64,000 nucleotides of DNA, taken from contig NZ_ASWD01000002.1 of the NCBI RefSeq assembly GCF_000407485.1, positions 1,116,001-1,180,000 of the forward strand, in the 5' to 3' direction. Under the pieces are notes generated by a model, which was given only the letters and a program-made list of their open reading frames with translations, was not told the origin of the DNA and did not search any database. How positions within the stretch are numbered: the first letter of the stretch is position 1; the number at the start of each line of letters is the position of its first letter. A program made the position numbers and the translations under genes. Source of the stretch: Enterococcus pallens ATCC BAA-351 (GTDB lineage Bacteria; Bacillota; Bacilli; Lactobacillales; Enterococcaceae). Below are positions 27,653 through 36,381 of the stretch, in pieces.

Positions 27653-29023
27653 CTATTTAAATACTTTACGCAGCGTTTCACCTAAAGTAGCAACTGGAAC
27701 CAGTTCGATCCCCTTAGGTACCTTCCAGTCACCCATATTGTTTTTAGGTAGATAGATTTTTTTGAAACCGAGTTTTTTAGCTTCTTTAACACGCTGCTCT
27801 ATACTGTTGACTCGCCGGATTTCGCCAGTCAAACCAATCTCACCAATAAAACATTCAGTAGCTTCTGTGCCTTTTTCTTTATAGCTGGAAGCGATTGCTA
27901 CGCCAACTGCCAAGTCAATGGCCGGCTCGTTTAATTTTACCCCGCCGGCTGCTTTTAAGAAAGCATCCTGATTTTGCAGCAGCAAGCCTGCCCTTTTTTC
28001 TAAAACTGCCATAATTAAGGAAATTCGATTGAAATCCAAACCAGTGGTAGTCCGTTTCGCATTACCGAAAACAGTCGGGGTCACTAACGCTTGCACCTCA
28101 ACTAAAATTGGACGGCTGCCTTCCATCGCCACCACAATTGCAGAGCCAGTTGCACCTTCTAAGCGCTCCTCCAAGAAAACCTGAGATGGATTGGCTACTT
28201 CAACTAAACCAGTCTCTCGCATTTCGAAAATCCCGATCTCATTGGTTGAACCAAAACGGTTTTTCACCGCCCGTAAAATACGGAAGCTGTGATGCTTTTC
28301 CCCTTCAAAATATAAAACGGTATCCACCATATGCTCCAGCATTCGCGGGCCTGCAATATTTCCTTCTTTAGTTACGTGACCGACAATAAAAATGGCAATC
28401 CCATTCGTTTTAGCCAATTTTAACAGCTCGGCGGTTGTTTCCCGAACCTGACTGACTGAGCCAGCCACACTAGAAATATCCGGTTGAGTCATCGTTTGAA
28501 TCGAGTCAATAATGACAAATTCCGGTTTGATCTGCTCAATTGCCCGGCTAATTTCGCCCATATCCGTTTCTGGATATAGATAAAAATCCGTCTGGCTGGA
28601 ACCTAGACGTTCTGCTCTAAGCTTAATTTGCTGAGCACTTTCTTCGCCTGAAACATATAAAACTTTCCCGCCAGTTGCTGCCAGCTGATGAGAAACCTGC
28701 AGCAGCAAAGTAGATTTCCCAATTCCCGGATCTCCACCAATTAACACTAATGAACCTGGGACCACACCGCCGCCTAGTACACGGTTTAGTTCAGCCAGCT
28801 GCGTTTCAATCCTCGTTTCTTTTTTGAAAACAACATCCTTTAGCAGAGTGGGCTGCGCTTTTTCACCAGTTAAGCTGACCCGATTACGCCGATCCTCTGT
28901 GTCTTGAATGACCTCTTCTACCATCGTATTCCAACGGCCGCAGTTAGGGCAACGACCTAAATATTTTGGCGAGACATAGCCGCATTCGTGGCAAATAAAT
29001 TGTGTTTTGGCCTTTTTCGCCAT
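27653..29023 (-). CDS. radA: DNA repair protein RadA
   Basis: RecA-like helicase that helps branch migration. Order: N-terminal zinc finger [18 protein letters not shown], Walker [13 protein letters not shown], the RadA-specific KNRFG motif ([13 protein letters not shown]), and a C-terminal Lon-like domain with [12 protein letters not shown]. Length 456 aa is normal. It starts 30 bp after dut in the same direction. Confidence 0.96.
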   Translation of the reverse strand: MAKKAKTQFICHECGYVSPKYLGRCPNCGRWNTMVEEVIQDTEDRRNRVSLTGEKAQPTLLKDVVFKKETRIETQLAELNRVLGGGVVPGSLVLIGGDPGIGKSTLLLQVSHQLAATGGKVLYVSGEESAQQIKLRAERLGSSQTDFYLYPETDMGEISRAIEQIKPEFVIIDSIQTMTQPDISSVAGSVSQVRETTAELLKLAKTNGIAIFIVGHVTKEGNIAGPRMLEHMVDTVLYFEGEKHHSFRILRAVKNRFGSTNEIGIFEMRETGLVEVANPSQVFLEERLEGATGSAIVVAMEGSRPILVEVQALVTPTVFGNAKRTTTGLDFNRISLIMAVLEKRAGLLLQNQDAFLKAAGGVKLNEPAIDLAVGVAIASSYKEKGTEATECFIGEIGLTGEIRRVNSIEQRVKEAKKLGFKKIYLPKNNMGDWKVPKGIELVPVATLGETLRKVFK

Positions 29024-29053
29024 GATTCACACCTCTTTAATTTTAACATAAAA

Positions 29054-29569
29054 CTAGTTTTTTGGATGCTGATCTGAGGAGCCGAATCCGCCCGTTCGTT
29101 CATTGGTTGCCTGATCATTATCTGCTTTTAAGAAAGGCAGAAAAATCCCTTGGCCAATGCGTTCACCTTTTTTTATCGTAACATCCGTCAAACCAAAATT
29201 GGTAAATTGGAACATAATATGTCCTTCATTATCCGGGTTATTGTAATAGTCGCTGTCAATCACACCGACACCGTTACTTAGACTTAAAAAGCGTTTCAAG
29301 GGATTGCTGGAGCGATTTGCCAATTGCAAATATTCATCTTCTCCCATGTAAGCTTTAATTCCTGTTGGCACCAACACTGGCTTAACCAGTTTTTCTTCTG
29401 GATCTGCCTGTCCAGTAACCTGAGCTACCAGTTGTTTCCAAAATGTTGGGATCACAATGTCTTCAGCTGCTTCAAAATCATAGCCAGCTGCATTTTTAGT
29501 GGCTCTTTCTGGCAAATGAATCTCTTTATCTTGATACTTAGTAACTATTTCAAATCCTCTTTTTTTCAT
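29054..29569 (-). CDS. dut: dUTP diphosphatase
   Basis: Hydrolyses dUTP to dUMP, keeping uracil out of DNA. The trimeric dUTPase motifs are in order: AAGYDFEAAED, LQLANRSSNP, GVGVIDSDYYNN, KKGERIGQGIF and the C-terminal RTGGFGSSD arm. At 171 aa it is a little longer than average because of an insert after motif 1. It is the first gene of the dut-radA-yacL-gltX run, with AAAGGAG before the ATG. Confidence 0.94.
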   Translation of the reverse strand: MKKRGFEIVTKYQDKEIHLPERATKNAAGYDFEAAEDIVIPTFWKQLVAQVTGQADPEEKLVKPVLVPTGIKAYMGEDEYLQLANRSSNPLKRFLSLSNGVGVIDSDYYNNPDNEGHIMFQFTNFGLTDVTIKKGERIGQGIFLPFLKADNDQATNERTGGFGSSDQHPKN

Positions 29570-29681
29570 AAGTCGCTCCTTTAAAAATCTTAGTGTTATT
29601 CTACCATAGAGAACGTATGCTTATGAAAATGTTTTGCGAAAACTACATGGAAATTTAGTGAATCTTAGGGATTTGCTCCAG

Positions 29682-29713
29682 AAAGAAAAAGAGCAGGCCC
29701 TCAGCTCTGCTCT
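29682..29713 (-). terminator. Intrinsic terminator after the CDF gene
   Basis: Minus strand AGAGCAG pairs with CTGCTCT, then TTTTTC. The stem overlaps the gene's last codons. Confidence 0.65.
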
Positions 29714-30636
29714 CGTATTGCATAATTCGGATCAAATTCATCCACTTCAATATAAATATATGCCTTTTTATCCGGCAGCGAATGACGAATCTGCCGCTCA
29801 ATGTCATTGATAAGTTTGTAACTAACGCCTTCATAGGCATCCGTTATGTCCATTTTAGCTGCAATCAACACTTCTTCCGGACTCAAATGAACGGTTTTCA
29901 CATCAATCAGCTGTTTAACCTCTGGTCGCTGAAAGGCGTGTTGAATTTTTGCCAAATCAGTTTGAGAAACACTTTCTCCCACAATTAGGCTGTAAAACTC
30001 GCGGGCTAAAAAGATCGAAGCAAACATTAACAACAGTCCGATTAGTAAGCCGCTCAAAGCATCGAACATCGGATTCCCAGTTAGCGTTGTCAACAGGGTT
30101 CCAATAATTGCTAAAACTAGACCGATTACTGCACAGAAATCCTCAGTAAAAATAATTAGAATCTCACTATGGCGGCTTTCATGTAAAAAGCGAAACAGCG
30201 GTAATTTTTCAACATTTAACTCACGTATTTCTTTTAAAGCTACCCGCAGCGAACTACCTTCAACCAAAATACCAAAGACTAAAATTACTAAAACAATCCC
30301 TGGATTTTCCACCTCATGATTTGGGTGGAACAATTTCTCTAGAGCCTCCATTACCCCTAATGCGCCCCCGCCGAAAAACAGCATGGTGGCTACAATCGTG
30401 CTAAAAAAATACTTTGCCCGTCCTTCACCAAATTGATGCAGGGCACTTTGCCCGCGTCCAGCACGTTTATCGCCAAACAGCAGCAGGATTTGATTGCTGC
30501 AGTCGACTACACTATGGATACTTTCATTTAGCATGGCCGCACTGCCGCTGATTGCATAGCCAACAAATTTACTGATAGCCACCAAGATATTTGCGATCAA
30601 AGCGGCTAAAACAGCTGTCGGTCGCTGCTTGTCCAT
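29701..30636 (-). CDS. Cation diffusion facilitator family efflux transporter
   Basis: About 311 aa. Six hydrophobic segments cover residues 8-210 and a C-terminal cytoplasmic metal-sensing domain (about 215-300) follows. The metal-site signature is seen in NESIHSVVDCSNQ (HxxxD) in the second helix. Proteins of this type export Zn2+, Mn2+, Co2+ or Fe2+; the specificity cannot be read here. I favour the ATG at 30636; a TTG eight codons upstream is in frame but poorly supported. It lies downstream of the tetR gene of the crt operon with a 79-bp gap and may be partly co-transcribed. Confidence 0.88.
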   Translation of the reverse strand: MDKQRPTAVLAALIANILVAISKFVGYAISGSAAMLNESIHSVVDCSNQILLLFGDKRAGRGQSALHQFGEGRAKYFFSTIVATMLFFGGGALGVMEALEKLFHPNHEVENPGIVLVILVFGILVEGSSLRVALKEIRELNVEKLPLFRFLHESRHSEILIIFTEDFCAVIGLVLAIIGTLLTTLTGNPMFDALSGLLIGLLLMFASIFLAREFYSLIVGESVSQTDLAKIQHAFQRPEVKQLIDVKTVHLSPEEVLIAAKMDITDAYEGVSYKLINDIERQIRHSLPDKKAYIYIEVDEFDPNYAIREQS

Positions 30637-30715
30637 CTTCTCATCTTCTCTCTGTTTCAATTCTTGCTTTCAGTATATAACAGAAATAAGCCAAACCCGT
30701 GAATCGGTGCTCAGC

Positions 30716-31276
30716 TTATTTTTTGACAATTCCATATAAGAACATATCAATCGCTGCAGGAAAAGAATTCCCTTGCTTGTCATACGTTTCTGGCTGCAAA
30801 TACGCTGCCAGCAAAATGAACAATTGCTTGACTGCTAACTCCACTTGAATCTCTGAACGTAAAGCAACCCCTTCCTTTTTCAGCACCTCGATAAAGGGCG
30901 CTTCATAAGACTGCTGCCATAAAAGATATAATTCTTCTGCTGATTCTTTGGATAGTGCATAGTGCATATCATGCATCATCATATAAAAATCAAACGGATG
31001 CCGCTGCCGTAAATAAACCATCATTTCAGTTAGTTTTTCTGTTAAAGTCGATTCATTTTCTTTAGCCAGCTGCCGCAGCTGTTGGCCCACTTCCTCTGCT
31101 AAAGCACGCATTACAGCAACATAGATATCTTCCTTCTTTTTAAAATGGTAATACAGATTAGGTTGCGTAATTCCTAAGGCATCAGCAATTTGTCGAGTAG
31201 AGGTAGCCTCATAGCCTTGATTCATAAACAATTGCTCAGCCGTTTCTAATATTTTTTGATACATTGTTTTGCTCAC
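30716..31276 (-). CDS. TetR/AcrR-family regulator of the carotenoid operon
   Basis: 186 aa. The N-terminal HTH is typical (YQKILETAEQLFMNQGYEAT, then ITQPNLYYHFKKKEDIY); the C-terminal ligand domain is helical and unassigned. The GTG start overlaps the crtM stop by four bases (GTGA), so it is the third gene of crtN-crtM-tetR and is coupled to crtM. An 18-bp palindrome on the operon promoter is its likely operator, giving negative autoregulation. The inducer is unknown. Confidence 0.88.
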   Translation of the reverse strand: MSKTMYQKILETAEQLFMNQGYEATSTRQIADALGITQPNLYYHFKKKEDIYVAVMRALAEEVGQQLRQLAKENESTLTEKLTEMMVYLRQRHPFDFYMMMHDMHYALSKESAEELYLLWQQSYEAPFIEVLKKEGVALRSEIQVELAVKQLFILLAAYLQPETYDKQGNSFPAAIDMFLYGIVKK

Positions 31277-32172
31277 GTCTGAATCGACTCCCTCTGGTGA
31301 TCGATTTTTTGCAGCTCTTTTCGAATGGCCTGAAAAATTCGCAGCTTTCGCGCCTGTTTCACCATCTGTCGCTGAGTAAACACCTGGTAGTCATTCTCCC
31401 GAATCACTTGTAAAATCTCGCGATAAAAATAGCTTGCAGCCAGCAATGGTCCACGACAATCCTCATCAATCCACGGCATCATCGTTAAGCCCTTTTGATA
31501 GCTTTCCTCTGCCCGCTTCGCCTCAAATTCCCATAAGTTAATAAATGCTTGGGTTTGACGATGCGCTTTGAGATCTTCTGGGGTTACACCAAACTCTGTC
31601 ATTTTATCCTTGGGTAAATAAATCCGGCCAGCTGCTTCATCTTCGCCAATATCGCGCAAAATATTCGTGATTTGCATAGCTTCTCCCAGTGCTTTGGCTT
31701 CTTCCACAATTCTTTTCCAATCCTTTGAAAGAATCGGCAGCAGCATTAAGCCAACTGAACCAGCTACGTAATAACTATACTCTTCTAGTTCCTGTTGGGT
31801 GTTCGGCTGTTGAAACTGCACATCTCTGCGTTGCCCCTCCAACATGTCATAAAAAGCCTGAAGATCTAAAGGATAATGATCAAAGACCACAGCTAGCGCT
31901 CGCCATAGAGGCTCATCTGGATGTTCTCCTTTTTGAAAGGCCTCCAATTGTGCCTTCAATTCAGCCAGCTTTTCTGGATTTTTTTCTACATCAATTGCAT
32001 CATCCGCACGGCGGCAAAACGCATAAATGGCATAAACACTCATTGCCTTTTGCTCCGGCAGTTTAGAAAAAGCCGCATAAAAGCTTTTGGAATGATGTTC
32101 AATGATGCGTTCGCAATAATCAAAATCCGCTTGATAGCGACGAAAATCGGTAACAATTTTATTGGTCATCAC
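31273..32172 (-). CDS. crtM: Dehydrosqualene synthase (4,4'-diapophytoene synthase)
   Basis: Condenses two farnesyl diphosphates to 4,4'-diapophytoene, the first step of C30 carotenoids. Both aspartate-rich motifs are present: DDAID at 57-61 and DIGED at 174-178, with HSKSFYAAFSKLP near the N-terminus. Length 299 aa. The start is GTG at 32172 or the adjacent ATG at 32169; either overlaps the crtN end. Pairing with crtN excludes a plain squalene synthase. Confidence 0.93.
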   Translation of the reverse strand: MMTNKIVTDFRRYQADFDYCERIIEHHSKSFYAAFSKLPEQKAMSVYAIYAFCRRADDAIDVEKNPEKLAELKAQLEAFQKGEHPDEPLWRALAVVFDHYPLDLQAFYDMLEGQRRDVQFQQPNTQQELEEYSYYVAGSVGLMLLPILSKDWKRIVEEAKALGEAMQITNILRDIGEDEAAGRIYLPKDKMTEFGVTPEDLKAHRQTQAFINLWEFEAKRAEESYQKGLTMMPWIDEDCRGPLLAASYFYREILQVIRENDYQVFTQRQMVKQARKLRIFQAIRKELQKIDHQRESIQT

Positions 32173-33652
32173 GAACCAGCTCCTCTACTGCTAACTTAGC
32201 GCTTTGCATAACAATTGGCACCCCAGCCCCCGGATGAGTGCTGCTGCCGCAAAAATATAACCGATCTGCATAGTCAAATTTATTGTGAGGACGATAGTAA
32301 TTGCTTTGCTTTAATGTCGGTTTTAGTCCAAAGGTCGCTCCCCGATAAGCATTAAAATTATCGGCAAAATCTCTTGGTGTAAACTGTTCTTCAAAAACAA
32401 TATGATCATCAATATCTGAGAAAACCGTTTCCTGTTTAATTTTCTGAATCACATGGTTGCGATAAATAGAAATAGTCTCCTCGCTCCAATCCGAAAACTT
32501 GGACAGCTCCGGTACGGGAATTAAGACATACAATGCTTCATGACCTTCCCTAGCCATCTCAGAATCTAATAGGCTTGGTACATATAAATAGTAGGAAGGA
32601 TCGTCTGGCAATACACCTTGATCAAAAATATCGGTAATATTTTTCTCAAAATCTTTGGCAAAATGAATCGAATGCAGTGCTTCAACATCGTACTTTTTGT
32701 CTAATCCAAGATATAAAAGGAAGCAAGAGCAGGAATACTCCATTTGATCAATCTTTTGATCCGTGTATTTGCCGCGATCTTTTTCGTTAGGCAGCAAATG
32801 CTTCATCGCATAAGGAAAATCTGCGCCGCAAACAATAGCGTCAGCTAATATTCGCTCGTCATTAACTTTAATCCCGACTGCTTCTTTATTTTCTATTATG
32901 ATTTCCTGCACCTCAGTATCGCAATAAATCTCGCCGCCTAGTTCTTTAAATAGACGTTCCAGCCCTTGCGCCAAGGTGTACATGCCGCCCTTCATAAAAT
33001 GAATTCCATACAACAGCTCAATCATTGGAATGATCGTATAAAGTGACGGACCCTGATAAGGTGAAATGCCAATATATAACGTTTGGAAAGCCAGTGACTT
33101 TCGTAAACGGTCATCTTTTACAAATTTTGAAATGGAACTGTACGCATCGCCGAAGGTTTTCAATTTCAAGCCATTTAACAATGATTTAGGATTGTAAAAA
33201 TCCCAAAATGAGCGAAACGAACGCATAATAAAGGCATCCTTGGCGATAATATAACGTTTATAAATATCTGCTAAAAAGGCAAAATAACCTTGAGCATCTT
33301 CTTCGGAAATTCCTTCAAGGGTCTTCGTTAATTCGACCAAATCTGACGAAAACAATAACGGGTCATCATCAGTAAAATACAGCTTTAACATCGGATCGAT
33401 TTTTTCCATTGGGATATAATCATCAGGATTTTTGCCGCAAAATTCGAACACTTCTTGATAAATATCTGGCATCATGACAATAGTCGGGCCTACATCAAAG
33501 GTAAAACCATCCTTTTTGATCTGATTCATTTTTCCGCCAACTTGACTGTCCTTTTCATAAAGCTGGACTGCATAGCCCATTTTTTGCAACCTCACCGCTG
33601 CAGTGAGTCCTGCGACTCCCGCCCCTATTACTATTACCTTCTTCAATGTCAT
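32159..33652 (-). CDS. crtN: Dehydrosqualene desaturase (4,4'-diapophytoene desaturase)
   Basis: FAD enzyme that desaturates diapophytoene to yellow 4,4'-diaponeurosporene. The dinucleotide-binding GAGVAGLTAAVRLQ is near residue 10, with the partner motif YEKDSQVGGKMNQ, and the C-terminal carotenoid-desaturase signature includes SSTHPGAGVPIVMQSAK. Length 497 aa. The ATG at 33652 is only three bases after AGGAGG; the TTG two codons later has ideal spacing, so the true start may be 33646. First gene of the operon. No crtO/P/Q genes are adjacent, so staphyloxanthin-like end products are not expected from this locus. Confidence 0.93.
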   Translation of the reverse strand: MTLKKVIVIGAGVAGLTAAVRLQKMGYAVQLYEKDSQVGGKMNQIKKDGFTFDVGPTIVMMPDIYQEVFEFCGKNPDDYIPMEKIDPMLKLYFTDDDPLLFSSDLVELTKTLEGISEEDAQGYFAFLADIYKRYIIAKDAFIMRSFRSFWDFYNPKSLLNGLKLKTFGDAYSSISKFVKDDRLRKSLAFQTLYIGISPYQGPSLYTIIPMIELLYGIHFMKGGMYTLAQGLERLFKELGGEIYCDTEVQEIIIENKEAVGIKVNDERILADAIVCGADFPYAMKHLLPNEKDRGKYTDQKIDQMEYSCSCFLLYLGLDKKYDVEALHSIHFAKDFEKNITDIFDQGVLPDDPSYYLYVPSLLDSEMAREGHEALYVLIPVPELSKFSDWSEETISIYRNHVIQKIKQETVFSDIDDHIVFEEQFTPRDFADNFNAYRGATFGLKPTLKQSNYYRPHNKFDYADRLYFCGSSTHPGAGVPIVMQSAKLAVEELVRDDQ

Positions 33653-33669
33653 TCGCCTCCTCTTACCAT

Positions 33670-33693
33670 TTTATAACTTATCATTTGATAAGT
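33670..33693 (-). promoter_or_regulatory. crt promoter and 18-bp palindromic operator
   Basis: ACTTATCATTTGATAAGT at 33676-33693 is a perfect palindrome (8-bp arms, 2-bp centre). It abuts the -10 element TATAAA (33675-33670, minus strand) and fills the -35/-10 spacer, so a bound dimer would block RNA polymerase. It is probably the target of the TetR protein encoded by the third gene. Confidence 0.8.
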
Positions 33694-33740
33694 AAAAATA
33701 TATAACCGAAAAAAACTTCATAAAAGTGGGTTTAAAGCAG

Positions 33741-33771
33741 AAAAACGCTGATCACCTCACTTGATCAGCGT
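33741..33771 (-). terminator. Intrinsic terminator after the hydrolase pseudogene
   Basis: ACGCTGATCA / TGATCAGCGT perfect stem; minus-strand TTTTTC tail. It overlaps the end of the reading frame. Confidence 0.8.
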
Positions 33772-34486
33772 GTTCTTCCAACCAAATAATCAAGCGCTGG
33801 GCTACTTCTTGATTTTGGTCACTAATGGTTGCTTTTCCGTCTCCCTTTTGCGGACCATAGGAGCCAAAGCCAGCGTGGTTACCGCCAGGAATTTCCTGAT
33901 ATTCAGTATTTTTTGGCAGCTCTTGCTTGGCTTTCTGATAAGCCTCTTGATTCAATACCTGGTCATTTGCTCCAGTTAGAGACAGGACCGGAACTTGAAT
34001 GTTGGCTAAGCTCCCCTTGTCATCAGGATAACTAGCTAAGAAAAAAACGCCTGCTAATTTTTCTGTGTGCTCCTTGGCAAAACGGCTGGCCATTACTCCA
34101 CCTAGAGAATGTCCACCTACTATATACTTGCGATCAGGCTGCTCATCCAAGACTTTAGCTCCGCGATTTGGGGCCAGCACAGCCAAATCCAATGGCATCT
34201 TCAACAGGTAGACCGGATAACCGGCTTGTGCTACTTTTTGAGCTCAAGAGCTGTAGCTGCCTGGATCGACTAAAGCACCCGGATAAAAAATCAGCATCGG
34301 CTTCGTATCATCCTCAGAAGGAAAATATAACCAGTTGCTGTCATCATCTGCTTGCTTAGTAATTTGCTGAGCATCGCTAGTAGGCGGATACGTCTGTGTT
34401 TGTAAATAAGCAATTCCGCCGGCCACAACAACTGCTACTCCGATAAGGATTGTCAGAAGAATCTTTTTCCATTTTTTCACTGCCAT
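33752..34486 (-). pseudogene. Membrane-anchored alpha/beta hydrolase interrupted by an in-frame TGA
   Basis: The first half (34486-34247) has an N-terminal membrane anchor and ends PGALVDPGSYSS. A TGA follows at 34246-34244, and the same frame continues AQKVAQAGYPVYLLKMPLDL and on to the stop at 33752. The second half has the nucleophile elbow GHSLGG, an acid-bearing strand with TGANDQV and the catalytic-His region GGNHAGFGSYG, matching the alpha/beta-hydrolase_5 family. No base is missing or added. One TGG to TGA change would explain it. As written the enzyme is split before its catalytic Ser. It could be a strain mutation, a sequencing error or read-through. Confidence 0.85.
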
Positions 34487-34565
34487 CGTTCCTTTCTATT
34501 CCTCTCATCATAGCATCGGAAACAAGAATTCCTATAAAGTTTGCTTGAATCAATTTATGCTCTCA

Positions 34566-34605
34566 AAAAAAGGTCAATTACCACCTGCTCTGGTGGCAAT
34601 TGACT
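34566..34605 (-). terminator. Intrinsic terminator after the NlpC/P60-like gene
   Basis: Minus strand GTCAATTGCCACC pairs with GGTGGTAATTGAC (one wobble), followed by seven T. Confidence 0.85.
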
Positions 34606-34618
34606 ACTTCTTTCGCCA

Positions 34619-36154
34619 TTATCCTTGTCTAAATAAATAAATTTTAGTCCAGGGAGTCATTGATTTAATATTCGACATGTTGTTATGCGGGAAGGTACTA
34701 TGCCAGATTCTATCATGATTCGGAGTATTTCCCCAGAAAAAGCCAAGATGGCAATCATAGTTTGGTTTAGAGTAATCTGGTTCAAAATAAAGAATATCAC
34801 CTTTTTTAGCCAAGCCGCTTTGCAGCAGCGAACTTACTGAAGTATAGGTTTCGTATTGGACATTTTTGGTTAAAGCATCCCGCCAATTATAGCCATTTGC
34901 TACACCACCCCAAGCATTGGCAACATTAGTAATTGCGGCTAAATTTCCGCCGGCTCTCTTAATTACACTAGCAATAAAACCTGTACAGTTCATACCTGGT
35001 CCGCTGCCATTAGGATCACCATTAGGACTCATAGAAGTACTGGCATTGCCAGATAAGCCTCTGAACGGGGTGTACAAATAATAGCGATCATTTTCATGCT
35101 TTGCTAACTCATTAACAATTTGAGCATGAGTGATTCCAAAGAACCCAGATGCCCATTGGACAACACTTTCTGGTTGAAAAGGCGTGCTGTACCAGCCAAT
35201 TCCTTCGTAACGCCAGCCATGGTTCCTCAAATTATCCCGTTCATTCCCATTCACAGTATAGTGATGAGCGCCTACGCCTCCATTAGGGTTATAAACACGG
35301 TAAACTGGCATTCCCGAGTCGGATGTGTGCCAGCCAATCCCTTCATACCGCCAGCCAATGCCTCTAAGCATATTGCGCTCATTACCGTTCATTGTATAAA
35401 AATGTTCTCCAGTGTTAGGGTTGTACAAGCGATAAACTTCAAGCCCGGATAAGACAGAACGCCAACCGATTCCTTCATACCGCCAGCCTACACCCTTAAG
35501 CATATCTCGCTCATAACCATTCATTGTGTAAAAATGTTCTCCAGAATTAGGATTGTAAATTCTATATACTGGGACATCTTGTACAACTGCCTTGGCTTTA
35601 GTTGGTACTTTTGTAGTTTGGACTGCCGCTTTAGTTTGCTGCGGCGCTTTTGCTGGTGTCGGAGCAGGTTTAGCCGGCTCAGTATAATTAGCTTCAGGCA
35701 CCTTCTCAATTGCCTGATTGCTTTCTGTTACATCTGCTTTCTCTGTCTGTTCTTCGTCTACAGCAGGTATTTTTTCTTGGTTCTCTTCTTTGCTATTCTC
35801 TTGCTCGTTTTGGTTTCCTTGATTTTCCTCAGGTGGCTCTATTGCCTCGGATGAATCGTTTTGTTCTTCATTCAACGAGGGCGTTGATGGTTCCACAGTT
35901 TCAGTTGGTACTTCAGGAGTACTAACTTCTTCCCCGTTTGCATCTGTCTCTTGATTGTCACTTGCGGCAGTTGAATTCGTTTCCAATTGTGTTTCTGAGT
36001 ATACCGGAGTACTTTCGACAACTGCTGCTTCATTTCCAATTTCAGACGCAAAGGCAGTCTCATTTTCTTGCTCATATAATGCTGCAGAGAATAATAGCCC
36101 TGCTATGATCAAAAGATATTTTTTATTGCCCTTTTTCTGCTTTCTAAAATCCAT
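34619..36154 (-). CDS. Secreted cysteine hydrolase (NlpC/P60 or CHAP-like) with three aromatic repeats
   Basis: 511 aa. Order: N-terminal signal segment (KKYLLIIAGLLFSAA), a long acidic and Pro/Thr-rich linker (about 40-190), three copies of a ~44-residue repeat (195-330; consensus VYRLYNPNSGEHFYTMNG then GWRYEGIGW, DUF5648-like), and a catalytic-type domain with Cys390 (MNCTGF) and His469 (CHLGFFWG). This is consistent with a peptidoglycan amidase/endopeptidase, and the repeats may bind wall carbohydrate. The ATG at 36154 has GGAGG seven bases upstream. It is divergent from a relative with the same repeats. There is no LPXTG motif. Confidence 0.82.
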   Translation of the reverse strand: MDFRKQKKGNKKYLLIIAGLLFSAALYEQENETAFASEIGNEAAVVESTPVYSETQLETNSTAASDNQETDANGEEVSTPEVPTETVEPSTPSLNEEQNDSSEAIEPPEENQGNQNEQENSKEENQEKIPAVDEEQTEKADVTESNQAIEKVPEANYTEPAKPAPTPAKAPQQTKAAVQTTKVPTKAKAVVQDVPVYRIYNPNSGEHFYTMNGYERDMLKGVGWRYEGIGWRSVLSGLEVYRLYNPNTGEHFYTMNGNERNMLRGIGWRYEGIGWHTSDSGMPVYRVYNPNGGVGAHHYTVNGNERDNLRNHGWRYEGIGWYSTPFQPESVVQWASGFFGITHAQIVNELAKHENDRYYLYTPFRGLSGNASTSMSPNGDPNGSGPGMNCTGFIASVIKRAGGNLAAITNVANAWGGVANGYNWRDALTKNVQYETYTSVSSLLQSGLAKKGDILYFEPDYSKPNYDCHLGFFWGNTPNHDRIWHSTFPHNNMSNIKSMTPWTKIYLFRQG

Positions 36155-36204
36155 TACTACACCTCCTAATTTTTTCATAAAAAAACAATTCTTAACTCAT
36201 ATAA

Positions 36205-36234
36205 ATTTTAAACTATTTGCTTTGCCCTTGTCAA
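36205..36234 (-). promoter_or_regulatory. Promoter of the secreted NlpC/P60-like gene
   Basis: Minus strand TTGACA (36234-36229), 18 bp, TAAAAT (36210-36205). It lies in the 227-bp gap shared with the divergent C39-type gene; I could not fix the opposite promoter with confidence. Confidence 0.7.
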
Positions 36235-36381
36235 AAAAACTTGATCATTTATGATGATAACTTTTCCCTATTAGTTCCCCTGTATAATCTGTAGCATTTT
36301 AAAACTGTCAATGATAAAATAAATAAAGCACTTCTGTTAATTATAACGCATGTTTCAAAAGATTACGGAGGAGATAATACG

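Noticed and set aside
29608-29622. LexA-like GAACGTATGCTTA upstream of dut
   Set aside because: The second half-site has two mismatches to GTTC and the overall symmetry is poor.
34244-34246. Selenocysteine at the in-frame TGA of the hydrolase
   Set aside because: The site is not at a redox or catalytic position, no SECIS-like hairpin is evident just downstream, and a Trp codon fits the context. A nonsense mutation is simpler.
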